Shown here: positions 1 through 13,806 of the stretch, piece after piece
Numbering within the stretch: position 1 is the stretch's first letter
Layout: every line of letters begins with the position of its first letter
DNA from: Glossina fuscipes
Lineage: Eukaryota > Arthropoda > Insecta > Diptera > Glossinidae
Direction: 5' to 3'
Length of the DNA: 64,000 bases
Assembly (NCBI RefSeq): GCF_014805625.2
Contig: NW_023998630.1
Span: 1,733,213 to 1,797,212, forward strand
Notes under the pieces: generated by a model
Databases searched by the model: none
The model's input: only the letters and a program-made list of their open reading frames with translations
Told to the model about the DNA's origin: nothing
Position numbers and translations under genes: made by a program

Positions 1-3000
1 TAGATTGTTTTGTTTCGTTTTGAAAAGAACTCTCCCCCTCCCCCCATTCCCCAAAATATGCAATCAAATACTACGTGCTTTGCGCTGTAAATTACTCCAG
101 AATAAAGGTAAATAAGTCGTATTGAATAGCATGAAATAAATTTAAAAAATCCATAAAAAGAAACATTTTCTTCTGGATCGTACAGTAAGGAAAAATTTTT
201 ACAAAAATATATTTACATGTGTATGAATTTCTTTTCTTTTTTTATAAGGTGAAAGGTGGAGTATACTTATTCATTTTGTTTTGTTTGATAATGTATGTAA
301 AAACCAAAAGGAAGGTTCAGCGTAAAAATATGAATTGATTGACGGTCACAAAAATGAGGATATCGTCTTCAAATTTGGTAGAAACATTGGAAGTTTCTGC
401 ACGCAGGTTGATATTGAAGATGATTGAAATAAATTGAACAGAGCAGAAGCCCACAGTGAAGCATAAACTGAACGCAACTCTGTTTTTCTTAACAAATACT
501 TTTTGTTTTTAGGGTCATTTGCATTGATATTGGAAAAAATCACTTTGCTTTTATAGTGAGGTGTTAAAACGTTAAAGCTTTAACATTTTTAAAAATATTT
601 ATCAAACAGAACGCATGAAAGTACCTTAACACATTTACGTAGCGATTTAGATTTAAAAGAAAGGGAATTTAAAGGAATGGTATTTATGCACTTGGTGATG
701 ATATTATTATCGCACCAGCCCCCAAACGAAATGTATCAATATTTTGTTACCTTCCGGATATTATTGCGGAAATAACAGTACAAGTATATACAATGTACTT
801 ATATGTTTACATTAAATAACCGTTTCGATTTACGGGTTTTATCGCAATATTGTCGATTGTGAATTTGCAATAGCAGGACCGTATTGTAACACACTTCACG
901 GTTTTCTTTCGACTTCATTTTCCGAATTAAGCAAACTTTCTGCTTACAAATTTTTTGGAACAAATCGAGAATTTCATTCATTAGATTTCCCGAAAATGTT
1001 TGTTATTCTTTTTGCAAATCGCTAGCTGCGTAAGGCGCGTTTAATATAAGATACAGCCAGTTCAAGCATCGCAGTCTTCATTTGTTTTTATCAGTTTGTT
1101 AACATTTTGAAAAATTCCGTTTTCAAGAAAAATTGGTAATTTTCTTATAATCAGTTTTCAGTAAGAGCTAAAATTTTTTCAGGGCAAGACGATATATCCA
1201 TCCATGATACAAATCATTAAGCCCATGAAACTAAGATTATGAATTAGGTTTTAGAATATTTGTTTTCCATTTCCATTTTACACAAATGCCCTACGCTATA
1301 TTACATACTCTCCGCCTCTCGACGATCTTATGTGCTCTTAACATCTCCCTAAACTATTAGGAAAATCAATTCTTTTATTGGATCAAATGATGTTTTGAAT
1401 AATGAAAAATATTACAAAAAGACGATTGTGGGTGTGGTTTTAAATAAATTGTTTCTAATAAATTGTAAAGGAAAGCGCGTAGGAAATTTTCTGTAAGTTA
1501 AGTTAAACATTATTCATTAACAGAAAGTTGCGATATTTTTTCACGTTCTGTAGCTATAGAGGAGCAGATTGAGTCGCTTTTTTTTCTTCCATCTCTTAAC
1601 TAAAAATTTCCTCGCTCGTAAGGCGCAGCTGCTGCCATCTTTTAGTATTTTCAAAAAAAAAATTGTTTTTAATACTTGCATATTGTTATACTATCCCCGT
1701 TCCTTCTAAGCTAAAAAGCTTGTTAAAAGTGCGCTTTTTCTCAGGCAGCTAAAATGGTGTTATCACTTAATTGATGGCCGAAAACCGAATGTATATTTTT
1801 TTCACAACTAGAAAAAACTGTAACTAATGGTTCCTAGCAGATATTTGTCGAAAAACAACAACAACAACAACAACAATGGTTGGAATCCCTTCACAACATT
1901 AAATTATAGTTTGTAAGAATTATTAAGCTAAAGCTGAAGTGTACGCGTAAACAATTTCGATCGGCCAACGGGCGTGCTTGCGATAAGCAAAATATATCAC
2001 AGTCTTTATGGAAAGCACATAATTAATCTGCAGACATTTGCGTATCAATCATTTGAATGCAGATCGTAATACAAGAGTGTTTTTTAACAAAAAAACACAA
2101 TTTCTGCAGATTTAAATACATTTCGTTTATTCACTTGTATTTAAGTGTGCATTTAGCCCTCTGCAGAAGTAGTTTCTCATTTCATTTAATGCATTTTGCA
2201 CATCTTGTTGTTAATTCTTTCAAGATACTATACCAAAATTGTAAAAAAATGTAATACAATCTTAACCCGAGTAGTTTTCCATTGTACAGTAGTAATCCTT
2301 GCGGTACATTCTTACTACTTATTAAGATAATAACGTAATGTTCGATTGTCTTCTACACTAACAGGCACGTGCGTGTCTATCATACGTTTAAGTTATTGTC
2401 AGCTTTATTAACAGTTAATACTAAAATTGGTAATTAAACAGTTTATATAGTCTCAAAATACAAAAGATATTTGAAGTATTTGTACTCTTTTGTATTCATT
2501 AATATATTTATTATTTTATCTGCTCATCACTACGCGAGCAACGACGACCATTGCTTGAAAATAGGAATTATTTCCACTTATGAATGAGTCCATATGTGTA
2601 TATCTCTTATCAGGAGTTTATAACAATCAATATCCGGCAAATATTGAAGGTTCCTGTGGTTCTTAACATGGACAGGATGCCTAAAAAGTTTCCAATGTGC
2701 ATGTGAAAACGGCAGCACTTGTCCGGAAAAGTTGGAAAAATGTTGGTGCAATCGTTCTAAGCCATTCGTCAAAATTTCAGGCACGCTCAACTCTTGCTTG
2801 GAAACCGTTTGATTGGGTCGATGTAAGTGTATATCGGGCTGTTGTTAAGTATTTGATTGCTTATATGCATATATAAGCTGAGGGGGGGTTTGATACTGTG
2901 TGCGAGTTCTCTGTACCAATTGTGAACTATGGTGGATGTGAATTGAAATGTGGCCCTAACTGCTTGGTTGACAATGGATGTTTGCGACCACCAATAGCTG

Positions 3001-3740
3001 TAAACATTGACGAACACATGGGGCGGGTTCATCAAACACGTTAAACGACCATCGTGCTAAAGCTAGATACATAGCTGAGCTTAAGAATAAGAAATTTTAA
3101 AATATATTGAAATATTTAATTGCTTCAGCATTTGTTTCCTCCTCTAATTTTTTATTACCATTATCGTTATTTCTAATAAACCAAGAATATATGTCTCAGC
3201 TTTCATATTTCTACCGTAATTTTGCGCATATCTCGCTCGCATGCATATGTATGTTCCAATTATATAGTATATAATGAAATAAGATTCCGACGAATAGACA
3301 TTTGTAATTTACAGCTATTTCAGAATTTGTTTGTAATCAAGATATATATGAACGTATATGAATGAAAGAAATGACAAAATTATTTTGTCGCACGAAAATT
3401 CGAAAATGTACGGCTTGTCACAATCTGGATACTACGTGCATATAAGTACATCTAAGTGTAAAAATTATTTGATTTTAAAATAACATAAAAATTTATAGAA
3501 TAGCAGATATGTAAATATCACCGTACAGTTGTTAGCATCAGGGGTGTGTGCAAATGACAATGTCTGTTATCATTCTCGAGTGTTGTCCTGATTTTATTGC
3601 TTTTGTTGTAGTTGATATTGTTATTGCCTGCCTGCATAATCTTGTAAAGAGATTATATTGCTGATGACACAATGTCTTCAAGTGTTAATGGCAGACAGGC
3701 TGATAATAGTTGAAATCTAAACAACTATGTCATGACCGAC
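1..3740. other. Noncoding AT-rich sequence, probably Ggamma30A intron
   Basis: No recognisable gene or element. Open frames here are short, and none has a recognisable motif. A short (AAC)n run sits at 1854-1876. Because the first coding exon of Ggamma30A lies to the right on the minus strand and its partner exon is not seen, this stretch is inferred to be intron or sequence beyond it. Confidence 0.5.
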
Positions 3741-3871
3741 AATGAAAAATATTTTTATAAGCAATAGAAGCAGGAAATTGTATTCTAACCAAAATGAGAA
3801 ATATTTTTATAAGAAATAGAAGCACGAAGTTGTATTCTAACCAAAATGGGAAATATTTTTATAAGAAATAA
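3741..3871. repeat. 52-bp tandem repeat, about 2.5 units
   Basis: Units begin at 3741, 3793 and 3845, an exact 52-bp spacing. Each opens with AATGRRAAATATTTTTATAA and ends with TATTCTAACCAA. Units differ by a few substitutions, so the array is a diverged minisatellite. No coding content. Confidence 0.85.
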
Positions 3872-6800
3872 ATGCAACAAGGACTTTCCACAACGATGTC
3901 AACATTAATAAAAATCCAAAAAACGGAAAGTCCAAATTTTAAACAAAAGGAAACAGAATGAATGAAAATTTATTTTACTATTAAAAAATTGTTTATCTTC
4001 CATTTCTTTCATAAACTGGCTAATTTAAGTTTTTTTTTTCTTTTCGGTTTTTTTTTTTCTTTATAACAATAGCCTTAAGAACAAATTCGGAGGTTTGTGA
4101 TACTAGTTAGCTACGTACATCACACAATAAATGTGCTTTCTATCTATGAAATTGTTAAGTGGATTTAGTAAAGAGAAAAAGAAAAAAATGAAAGTAGATA
4201 AGAGTCTTGATGCCAAACTACCAAAAAGTCAGTCTTCTTATTATGTAAACTTTTCCAAGCAAAAGAAAGAGGAAAAACGAAAAGGAAAGCAAAAGTAGAA
4301 TAAGGCATTTCGTATGCGTCTTTTCATGAAAAACTCCATGAACAAGGTTTATGTGTACGCGTGTTGTGTGCCCATGACATAAACAACTCCCAAAAGATTT
4401 TTGGTCAATTTGAAAGCTTTTTGTCAGAACACAGGCACACAGTTTCATCTTGAAATGATAGATGCTGCTTTATATCGCTGTAAGGTAAAGCTTATCAGGT
4501 AATTATACAAATATAAAATTTTAAGAGAAAATTTTCATGGGATATATAAAATGCAAAATTCAAGCTTTTTTTCGGTATACTTTTAGGAGAACATTTTAAG
4601 TTCTATTTCTTTTCTGTGTATTATTTATATTGAACACCGCCTATGGGGCAGGCTATGTCAAGTTTACGCTGATGAATATAATACCTAGAGAGACCTAGGA
4701 GACACCCACCTCTTTTTAGAGCGTACGATTCAGAACACTTCTCTGAATCGACTTAAGGCTTGCTGTTGCTCTGTCTCTCTATTTGACGCGCTAACATTGT
4801 TTCGGCACTGGTAATTTATGAGAAAAATTTGCATCCTTGTTTAACGGTTCAGGCAAAAATAACATTTTATAATTAAAATTGATCCGCAATAGTCATTCGT
4901 CATATGTATCAGTGGTAACAAATTTCCACCAACACGTCTGTTTTTTTAATTCATCATATAAATGGATTCTTATCAGAAGTATTCCTTTATATGTAGAATT
5001 TGTAGAATTTTATAATGAAAACTGACTTGTAATACCAATTTGACATAGAAATAAGATTTGGAGATATATCTTCGATCTATTTTTTGGATGCCATGCCATC
5101 CAATGCAAGCATGAAAAGCATGTGTCTTTGTATTGAAGATAATCGCAGTTTTTTTAACATGACAAAAATGAATGAAATAATATATTAGGCAAGGTGCTGT
5201 AGTGCGTTTGAAAGCGGGCCTTGTGTAACTACGACGTCTTTGTTTTTTTTTTTTATATTTTGTCCCCGGTTTTTTTGCTTTTTCTAGGTTATTTTACTAA
5301 CATGCCATTGAATCTAAGCATTTATAATGCATGGAAACAAAATATAGTTTTTAATATTTGATTACGAAAATAAATGAGGAATTATATGAGATGATGTGGT
5401 GTGCGATTTTCAATGGCCGGTCGTGTTCGGCATAATATTTTAACAATTTTTTTTTTGATTTACTGTTTAGAACTTTTATTCCATTGCGACTTTGTTGTTT
5501 ATCTGTCTTAATTAGATTGACTTATATATATGTACTAAATTTCTTGTCATTTTTCGAATCGCTTTATTGTTGGAGATTTTCTAATTTGATTAGTGAAATA
5601 GCTTCAAATTGTGAGAGTAGATAATTCGTTTCATTCTCATCGAGGGCTTTTACCCCAACCAAAAAGTGCGCTTTTCAAAGATTGCATCTAGTGTTTAAAA
5701 CAGCTAAAACGTTCGCTAATCAACACATGATAAGAAAACGGCAGGAAATACTGCTCCTGGCAGGTATTTAAAAGACTGCTGTATAAAACCAATCTGAAAT
5801 TTTCCATGTACTCCGCTACAAAGCTTCACGACTGGGTGCAATAAGTGAGCATTGGTTAAATGAGAAGGCTCGAAAAATATGTACCGTTAAAGTTTTCGAC
5901 CATAAATGTTATTTGTGCAATCGCAGCATTGCAAAACCACTAGATATCACTAAACACAACACGTATTAAAAAAAAAAAAAAAAAAAAGAATAGGGATTGG
6001 TTCGGACATTTGTCTCGAGGTCAAAAGAACATACACTTGTGATGCCCAAAAAGACAAAAAGAAGAACAAGAGAAAAAAAAGAAAAAATTCTGAACTAATG
6101 TTATGAGGAGAAATTTAAGTTACGACTCAATAAAAAAAAGAATAAAAACAAAGCAAACGCTCGCCACCAAAAAATCATGAATGTCTACCAGGATGCAATA
6201 TACTACTAAAACTTTGAACCGCCAATATTTGCAAATAATGTGTACGATTCAAAGAGCAGGCGGGAGAAAAGTATATAATGAATATAACCTAGATGGAAAT
6301 CTAAAAGACAAAATATAAGTATTCTGAAAGCTTGAAATTTCTTCTGTAATTGGTAAATAACAAATGGAAAGTCGAGGCTAAAAGAAGAGAAAAATAATTG
6401 GTGAGTTAGTAAAGAACTGAGATGTCCAGAAATCCCATTTGGTAACGAAGAAAACTGCTTTTAACGTTTGGTAACCGATTTTTATCACCCTTATTACCCG
6501 ACATTCTTAAAATATATTAAAAATCACCGAAAAGAGCAAAGAACTTTTTTGTACTGGATCGAAGCGACAGTCAGGACAGTTTATAATGATATTAGAAATT
6601 GAAAAACAACTGAACATACAATTTTGGGTCAATTGCTGTTTAAATTGTGTAGCAAATGATGTCTGGTAGCAAATGTGTACGACAGAAACTCATAGTTGGG
6701 CTTCGCTTTTAATCTGAATGGTGCAGCTATTAGCTGTGAAGCAAGTCCCGGTCAGTGAAACATAGACTGTGAGTATTTGGCCCGAGTGTGTAACGATGTC

Positions 6801-7957
6801 CAAAGTGCATAAGAACTTTGCAAAACTATGGTATGTTCGGCACGTACTGTAACTATTTTAACATTTTACGCGTCAAAAATTGTACATTAGAGACATCATT
6901 CCGGAATATATGCTAATCAAAAAGTGGCTTAATTAAAACGCTTACGAAAGAAATGAACATTTCCAAATATTAATGCATCGTCAATTTAGGTGTGGGCAGT
7001 TTTTGTCGGTAGGCTTAGATTTAGGTGGACATGTCTCTTATATCTTTTGCATTATTTGATCGAATGATATTGAAATGCAACAGAGTGATGCAAGTTATTT
7101 ACTGCTGCATATTGCTACACAATGTATTAATGTCTTTAAACAAATTTAAATACTGTCACAGCTTTTATTAAATGATAATACACCCTCGGCTTCCGTAGTA
7201 AGTATAATCCTTGTCTATCTGTGCCTAAGTCGCTACAGTAACTAAAGAATACAATCCTTTGCCGAGAAATCTGACACTTTTCCCAATTGTTTCCAAGTGC
7301 TAAACTACTATTAGTGCTTGGCGTCAACGACAATTTTGTTTACGTGGAAAATGAAATAATTTATGGAGTGATTATATGTATGAATGAATCATAAACACCG
7401 CAACAGGGTCCGAAGTAATCGCTACACTTAAACACTCACTGGTCTAGGTGACTCAAATATTAAATACATAACTTACCAAACATTGCAAACGTAAGGTATC
7501 CGAGCTTTTTTTGACGCTTTTTCCATATTTTATAGTTTATTTCAATTTTTTTGCATTTTCTTTCGTGTTTTACTTCTCTATATTATACACGCGTAGTTGA
7601 GCTCTTCTGCTGATTATTATAGCGTGAAGCTTTTCACATGAATTGCACGATGAATATAGTACTTTTTATGAAAGATAAAAACGCTATAAGCTTTCGCTTT
7701 TGTTTAAATTTTTAATATCATAAGAACAAGTTGCAGAAGGTGCCATATTATAATAATCGTATTGTATTAGAAACACAATTACACAATGCAAACCATTGTA
7801 TGTATTAAAGATGAAAGTTGAGAAAATAAATTGAGTTTGAAAGAAGTGAAACAAGCAACGAAAATTTAAAAATTGTTCTCCTCCCTATATGATGTTACCG
7901 TGATATTTAATTTTGGGCAAGCATGTATGACGAATTTTTGCTCAAATTAATAAGCAA
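3872..7957. other. Noncoding AT-rich sequence
   Basis: No gene or classifiable element seen. A 20-base A run lies at 5968-5987. A short hairpin with 9-bp arms (CGATTCAGA and its complement) lies near 4727-4752. Neither has a clear role. Confidence 0.5.
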
Positions 7958-8500
7958 TCATATATATATCACACGCCTGATATGTATAATTTGATCGAGA
8001 TTGTAAAGTGTAATTTTCTGTTTGTGTGATATTACAGTTGTGTTGAAGAACATTTGTTTATTTTCTTTGCATTTTAAAAATATTGTTTGTAGCTGACCAG
8101 TTTTTTCGAAAAAACAGGCCACTTTTTTTGTCGAAGCGCCTCGAGAGTATGAAAACTTTTGTTTAATTTTGCTCATCCTGAAACACCCATAGAGTTGGCT
8201 GTTGTCTAATTTAACGGTTTTGCAAAGCCGTGATTGAACAAATAAAAAGTAGTGTTGCAAACGTTAACTGAAAATGTTGCAACGAAAAAAATAAATAATT
8301 ATGCAAAAATTTTATATTTTTACAAAATCTTTCTTGGCACAATAACTAATTTTGAACCACCTTCGCGATTTTCGCTGGTGAGCGAGAGGGAACAATGTAA
8401 CTCGTTGCACCAGCGGTTTGGCTTCGTTGCCAAAATAGAAATTTATTAGATCGTTGCACACTTGTCCCGATAACCAACGTTGAAATTCGTAAAAGATCAT
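7958..8500 (-). pseudogene. Mariner-family transposase relic (subfamily different from the copy at 55.1 kb)
   Basis: Reading the minus strand from 8500, the first block begins MIFYEFQRWLSGQVC and continues to NEA. This matches the N-terminal helix-turn-helix start of one group of mariner transposases (usual form MIFYEFRRGLSxQxC). After a frame change, SLTSENREGG corresponds to the linker of that family. A second block (8260-7958) has SRGASTKKVACFFEKTGQ, which matches the conserved stretch between the first and second catalytic Asp, and then an ITLYNLDQ stretch where the second Asp motif should be. The C-terminal third, with the last catalytic residue, is not visible. Several frame changes are needed, so this is a dead copy. 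No terminal repeats were found at its edges. Family assignment rests on recognised motifs, not on a search. Confidence 0.65.
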
Positions 8501-8710
8501 CGCAAGAAAATTTTAACGAGTTCGAATTTTCAGGTTACTATAAATAAGACAAATTGCGCTCAAATCACAAAATATTTTAAGGAGGGTTATGCTCAAAAAT
8601 GTTCAACTTTCTGATGGTAACTTCACCAATAGCACCTAACAACACTTAGTGTTGTCAAATAACGATGTACGTATAACGTAGATTTCCTGCATTTTCACTT
8701 CCGCAATATA

Positions 8711-8731
8711 TTAGTTTGGGGAAAAAGAATC
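8711..8731 (+). repeat. Lone mariner-type terminal inverted repeat
   Basis: After a TA dinucleotide, 8711-8729 reads TTAGTTTGGGGAAAAAGAA, identical to the outer 19 bases of the mariner ends at 55122 and 56217. No second end and no related internal sequence were found nearby, so it is a remnant end of a copy of the mellifera-like family, or of a non-autonomous derivative. Confidence 0.75.
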
Positions 8732-9689
8732 TAACTGAATATTTATTGCTAAGTAGTTTTTGTTTGTTCCTTTTTGGCGAAATACGATCGCATCGTTAAG
8801 GCCAAAAATGTACACTAGAAAGAAATTAATGACCAAGTCTGAAATCCTCCATCATAGTTGATTCGAGGCAACCTAACTTTCCACCTCCTATTTCTTACCA
8901 AAATCGCAAGTGGCATCTGCAGTCTCGTTGGATTAACACGTAATAAAAAATATGAAAATACACCAAGACCCAGCTTTGCGTCGTTTCACGTTGCGTGTTC
9001 TCACTTTTGAGTTTTACGTTGTTCTTTTTTCATTTACGAAGTACATTTAAGATGCTTATAAGTGAAACTGTTGGGCCAGATAAGCCTACCATACAACAAT
9101 TTTCGAAACAATTTAACATAATGGATATATACTATAATCGACAAAAAAAAAATGTTAATTACAAAAATATTGAACCTTTCTTTGATTTTTGTACGATTTC
9201 CTATATATAGAAAACAGTGATTCATTTTGCGTCGTTTTGTTTTATCGCGCCATACAGTGACCTTCGTCAGTTCCTTGTAGATTTTCCCTGCCTTACGTGC
9301 GACGATTTTGCTTGCTGACATATCCGCCAAGCGAAAAAGAAAAATAAATGAAATGCACCTGCTACAGAATCAGCATTTTTGTTTTGAGTCTTTAATATTC
9401 CAACATGTATAAGCTTTGTTGAACGATCCATATGGCAAGTTCGCAAACATTACGCTGAACATATGATGTCCTGCCACGAAATAAATTACCTTATAAAATA
9501 TTAAGAAATTTTGAACACAATGCCAGGTTTTCCTTCTAACTATCCTAGCCCTGATGGTGTCCCATCTACTATTCTCCATAGTTGTGTTGATTTACTATCT
9601 TCACTTTCCCCTTACATATAGTTTTAACGTTTGTTTGAAAAAAGGTCACTTTCTGTCGGTTGTGGAGAGTAATTTTATTTTTCCTCTTT
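8732..9689. other. Noncoding sequence
   Basis: No convincing gene. A minus-strand open segment (9330-9210) begins MSASKIVARKAGKIYKELTK and has somewhat coding-like composition, but it has no recognised family or splice context. Confidence 0.4.
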
Positions 9690-10110
9690 ATAAAAGTGGT
9701 TCTGATTGAGAATTATAAGAGAATTGCCAAACTTAGTGCACTACATATACGATTTGAATCACTGGTAACAAAAAGGTGTACTCCGGTTTAAGGATCAATT
9801 ATGTCGTGCTGTCAGCACGGTTTTTTAAAAGGTGGATCAGGTGCCAGTAAACTTTTGGAGTTTTGTAGCTCAATCTACAAAGCATTTGCCGATCACAAGC
9901 AAACTGACGTTATCGTCGCGAACATTTCTAGACACTTTGCATTATTGCAGATACCACAATGCCGAGTTAAGTAAATGTTGTTCAATCCGTTTCGGGTGAT
10001 ATGTAAAATGTTCAACGATCATTACCACTTACTTGATCTGTTCGTTCTGTCCGCTAATAACATTAAAACCGTTATACTATGTTACATATATTTTCGAGTC
10101 TTGTATGATA
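9690..10110 (+). pseudogene. LINE-B relic: reverse transcriptase piece joined to element C-terminus
   Basis: Frame fragments give ENYKRIAKLSAL, FESLVTK and then QHGFLKGGSGASKLLEF, which match the start of the reverse transcriptase domain (finger region and the QHGF box) of jockey-like non-LTR retrotransposons. After about 9960 the sequence jumps to NPFRVICKMFNDHYHLLDL, which matches the extreme C-terminus of the same element family (compare the ends at 62510 and 63960). The catalytic core is therefore missing, and the copy has an internal deletion as well as stops and frameshifts. Confidence 0.7.
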
Positions 10111-13100
10111 CACGTAAATTGAATTAAAATATTGCTTTATATTTGATTTTGTTTCTCGTTTGTCACTATTAATAATGTATAAATAAGCAAATGTTTATTC
10201 ATCAATATATACTCCTTTATCGTAATTTAGGACTTAGTTGAATTTTGGTGTATGTTGATCTTATTTTTCTTTTTTTATTTATATATTCTTTTCTCTTCAC
10301 CAATTGGTTGTTGTTTATATATTCTCTTCTCTACACCAATAGGTTGTTCTGCAGCGGAATTCAATTAATTAAATAAATAAATTAATTTTTTTGGTATTCA
10401 AAGAAGATCAAATCAAATACCAAGTGAAGGAATTTTTCTCCATGCGAAGAGTTTTTCTTTTGCTATCATACCAGATTTCTACGAGTCAGACATGGTCCCG
10501 TATTTTATTGTTAAACCAATTTGAAGAAAGCGTTAGAAATAAATCCCTGATAAAACTTGTTCATCTAAACAAATTTTCAAAAGCACGCGGACAGATAAAC
10601 AGTGCACACTCATTCAGAAATGCATGCTAAACAGCAATAGTAGTATTCCTGTCGAATAATCTATCGGGAATCGAATCCGTACTTAAAAAATTAAATATAT
10701 TGCATATGCTGGGTATAAAAATTCAAGTTTTGATGCATTACTATTTTCGTTACGACATTTTAGACGTGTTACTCTTTTAACTTCCTGGCAAACAATTCTT
10801 TCATGATGCGTTTTTTCGCCTGCATTTTTAATGTTTAGCTCCATTGCAAGTCAAGAATACCTTACATGAAAAATATTCCTACGCTGCAGAAATATTAAGA
10901 AGTTCGAATATACTCTGATTATTAATGTTTGCGGCCTAACACCTTTGCTAGGTTTAAGATAAAATGCATTAAATAAGCAAGAACGGGCGCTGTACGCAGA
11001 CATGAACTTTAAGCTAAAAACGCATTCAACTAACCATATGTATATCGATGTATACGCATATATTTAATATATATTTTATATGTATTTTCGCCTAAAATCT
11101 AATTCTTGCACAAATATCCAAGTGGTAACTTTAATCTCGCGCTATGATGCGAATTAATTGTGATATTAAAAATTTCCTATTTGTTATTACTGAAAACAAA
11201 TATCATATTTTAACAAATTATGTATCTTCTATTTCAATTGGAGTAAAACAACATATGCCATCCGTAGCATTAAGTATACCGTGTATACACTGTTATTAAC
11301 TAAATTCTATACATATACGAAAGGATAATATTATTATGCTTTCTTGTCATAGTTACATTTAAGTAGATTTAATATTCGAATAGCAACGGTACTAATTGTG
11401 GTGGTTGGAATGTTTGTGACATATTGACAGACGGCGCCGCCACTTTCACACGCCTATTATTGTTTCATTTGTTAGCTCTCAATTTAACTTGTCAGTTAAT
11501 ATTTTCCTGACATTGAGTATATATATATATATATATGCGTGTGTGGGTTCGGAGAAGTTTTTCATAAGTGATAGTATGCCAAAGCTGGTGAAGAATGTTA
11601 TTTCACCATTGGGACGATTACCTTTATTTAAGTAGCTGAGCTATTATTCTAGAAACGATTCTGAACCGCCTTAATTACGTTACGGATGTTCTCATTGTTG
11701 CTGCAGCTTTCATTGCGGCTTTAATGTAATTTGTGTTAATTTAATTAGTTAGCTGACAATCAGGGGCAATATGTAATGTTCATTGTTGTAGTGTTTTTTA
11801 GTTAAAAATTATTACATATTTGAAGGCAATTACAAAAATGTATACATAGTAGAGTGTTAGGTGAAATGAAAATTGTAATTTTGTTACATAATTTCTAGCA
11901 TATCTTAAAGATTTATTGTATATGTGCGAAAAGTGTATATTGATTGTTTTTTTTTATGTCGGTTTCTTAAATCAAGTTTAAAACTATTATTATTTACTGA
12001 CATTATAGAATGAAAAGTGCATGGAATATTTTATGTCAATAATAATGAATTGTAAAATCGAAGGCTAAACTCTAGTTGACTATAATTAAGGACTAAGATT
12101 TAAATGTTCAGAATCCTTGGTACATGTATTTCTGTTTATACATTTGAAGATGGTAACGGCATTGAACGATATATGATTTTAGAGATCTTTAAGCATATCA
12201 AACCACATACGAAATATATACATTATCTCATTACAAATTTTATTCTAGATCTAATGATATCAAAATTGTCGTAGTCATTTTTTTATTCACGTGAAAGCGC
12301 CCTCAAAATTCTCAACATTCAAATGTAGACAAAATATTTAATTAAATATTTCATAAATACTTCTGACGAATTATTTATTATCAGCAATAACAGCTGCCTA
12401 ATTGTCTATTTAAAATAAATAAAAATAAATTTATATTTGTTAAATTTTCAAATTTTAGTTTTATTTGCTTTTTGTATAAAAAAAAAATTAAATTTTATCA
12501 GAGAATTATGTAGTTGTTTCTTGTAAAAAATTCCACATAAACGTTTTGAATGTAAACAAAGAAGAAAATAAAAATGATGCGGAGAGAATTTTTGGATTTT
12601 GGTCGTTTTCAGACCCGTTCCGATAGACATTTGTTCATTTGTATCGCAAATGACGCAGAGTATAAAAACATTAAATGACAAAATTTTTGTAACCACTGAG
12701 TAATAAATTTGCAAATTTATTTCAGAAATCAATTCATACCATAATGGTAGTAGTTATAAAAATTTAGCTAAAACACTTGTTAAAAAAGCAATTAAAATTT
12801 AAATACGAAAACCGCTTCCTACCGCTGTTAAACACGGGGTGTGAAAAAATGTAAATAAACAATTTTTTCACTTTTCCACTTTTGGTTCTATGGAGTTAAT
12901 CGATTTGGCAAGTGAGGCGGTAGCCATTCATACGTATGTTTATTAGACTTGCAAAAAGTGCGATGAACGCAATATGCAAGAGCATCCTTTTCTTTGATTA
13001 TACCAACCGATTCAGAATGATTGCTTTGTGAAAAAATTTCCTATTTCGATTAAAAAGTCGATGGAAAATTTTTTTTTGTGTAGCTTACTAAATAAACATG

Positions 13101-13780
13101 GAAGATTTGAATTGGATGGAACTATTTTGCGAATCCTCTTCTATACAAACATTCATAGGTTTTTATAAAAGGCCATAAATTTTAGGCTGGATTGTAGACA
13201 CCGCCCTTCTGCATTTATGTTGGCATCAGCTTCTTTTTAAAACTCGATTTCGAGCCGTCAAGGAACGGTTTTTATATCAAACTTTAACCTTGTGCACCAT
13301 TTCAAGCAAGGTGATCGAAGATACCTCCCAAACAGTGACATCCATATCGCATAAAGACATTCATCCAATTTAATCTAGTCACCATTTTCCAATAGGGACA
13401 AATAGGAACATTTTATATGATATATAATGCACATATCTGATTGCTACAATCGCAAGCATTTATCTAACAAATTTCCGTAGTGGATACAATAATTAAAACA
13501 AAATTTGCTTTGTTTTGGGCATAACGTATTTTGAACGCATATCATCCATCAATCAATCGCATTAGTCTTTGTTGCAAAACCGGATTCCAAATTAATATTC
13601 GATGAAATGGAAACTAGGGATCGTATCTGTAGTCAACTCTTACTGATTTATTTTTTATTGCGTTGGTGAGAGATAAAGTTTTTATTGTACGCAATATAAT
13701 AAACGTAATTCCATGAAATTATTTAATTTAAGTTAAATAAATTGTTTCCGCTATTTGCGTTAGAAAGCAAGCGCATAACA
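10111..13780. other. Noncoding AT-rich sequence
   Basis: No gene recognised. A (TA)n run lies at about 11517-11536. The remaining open frames are short and low-complexity. Confidence 0.5.
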
Positions 13781-13806
13781 TACTGTGATCAAAAAATAGT
13801 AAGACT
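13781..13806 (+). repeat. Possible mariner-type end
   Basis: The string TACTGTGATCAAAAAATAGT, followed by AAGACT, resembles the termini I associate with the mariner group represented by the relic at 7958-8500. No partner end or internal transposase was found, so this is tentative. Confidence 0.2.

Noticed and set aside
2578..3035. Two consecutive minus-strand open frames as a gene
   Set aside because: No recognised motif, start context or splice signals, and composition close to the AT-rich background. Not enough to call.
10655..10690. tRNA B-box-like GGATTCGATTCCC on the minus strand
   Set aside because: No A box, acceptor stem or cloverleaf could be found at the right distance. Not a tRNA gene or SINE.
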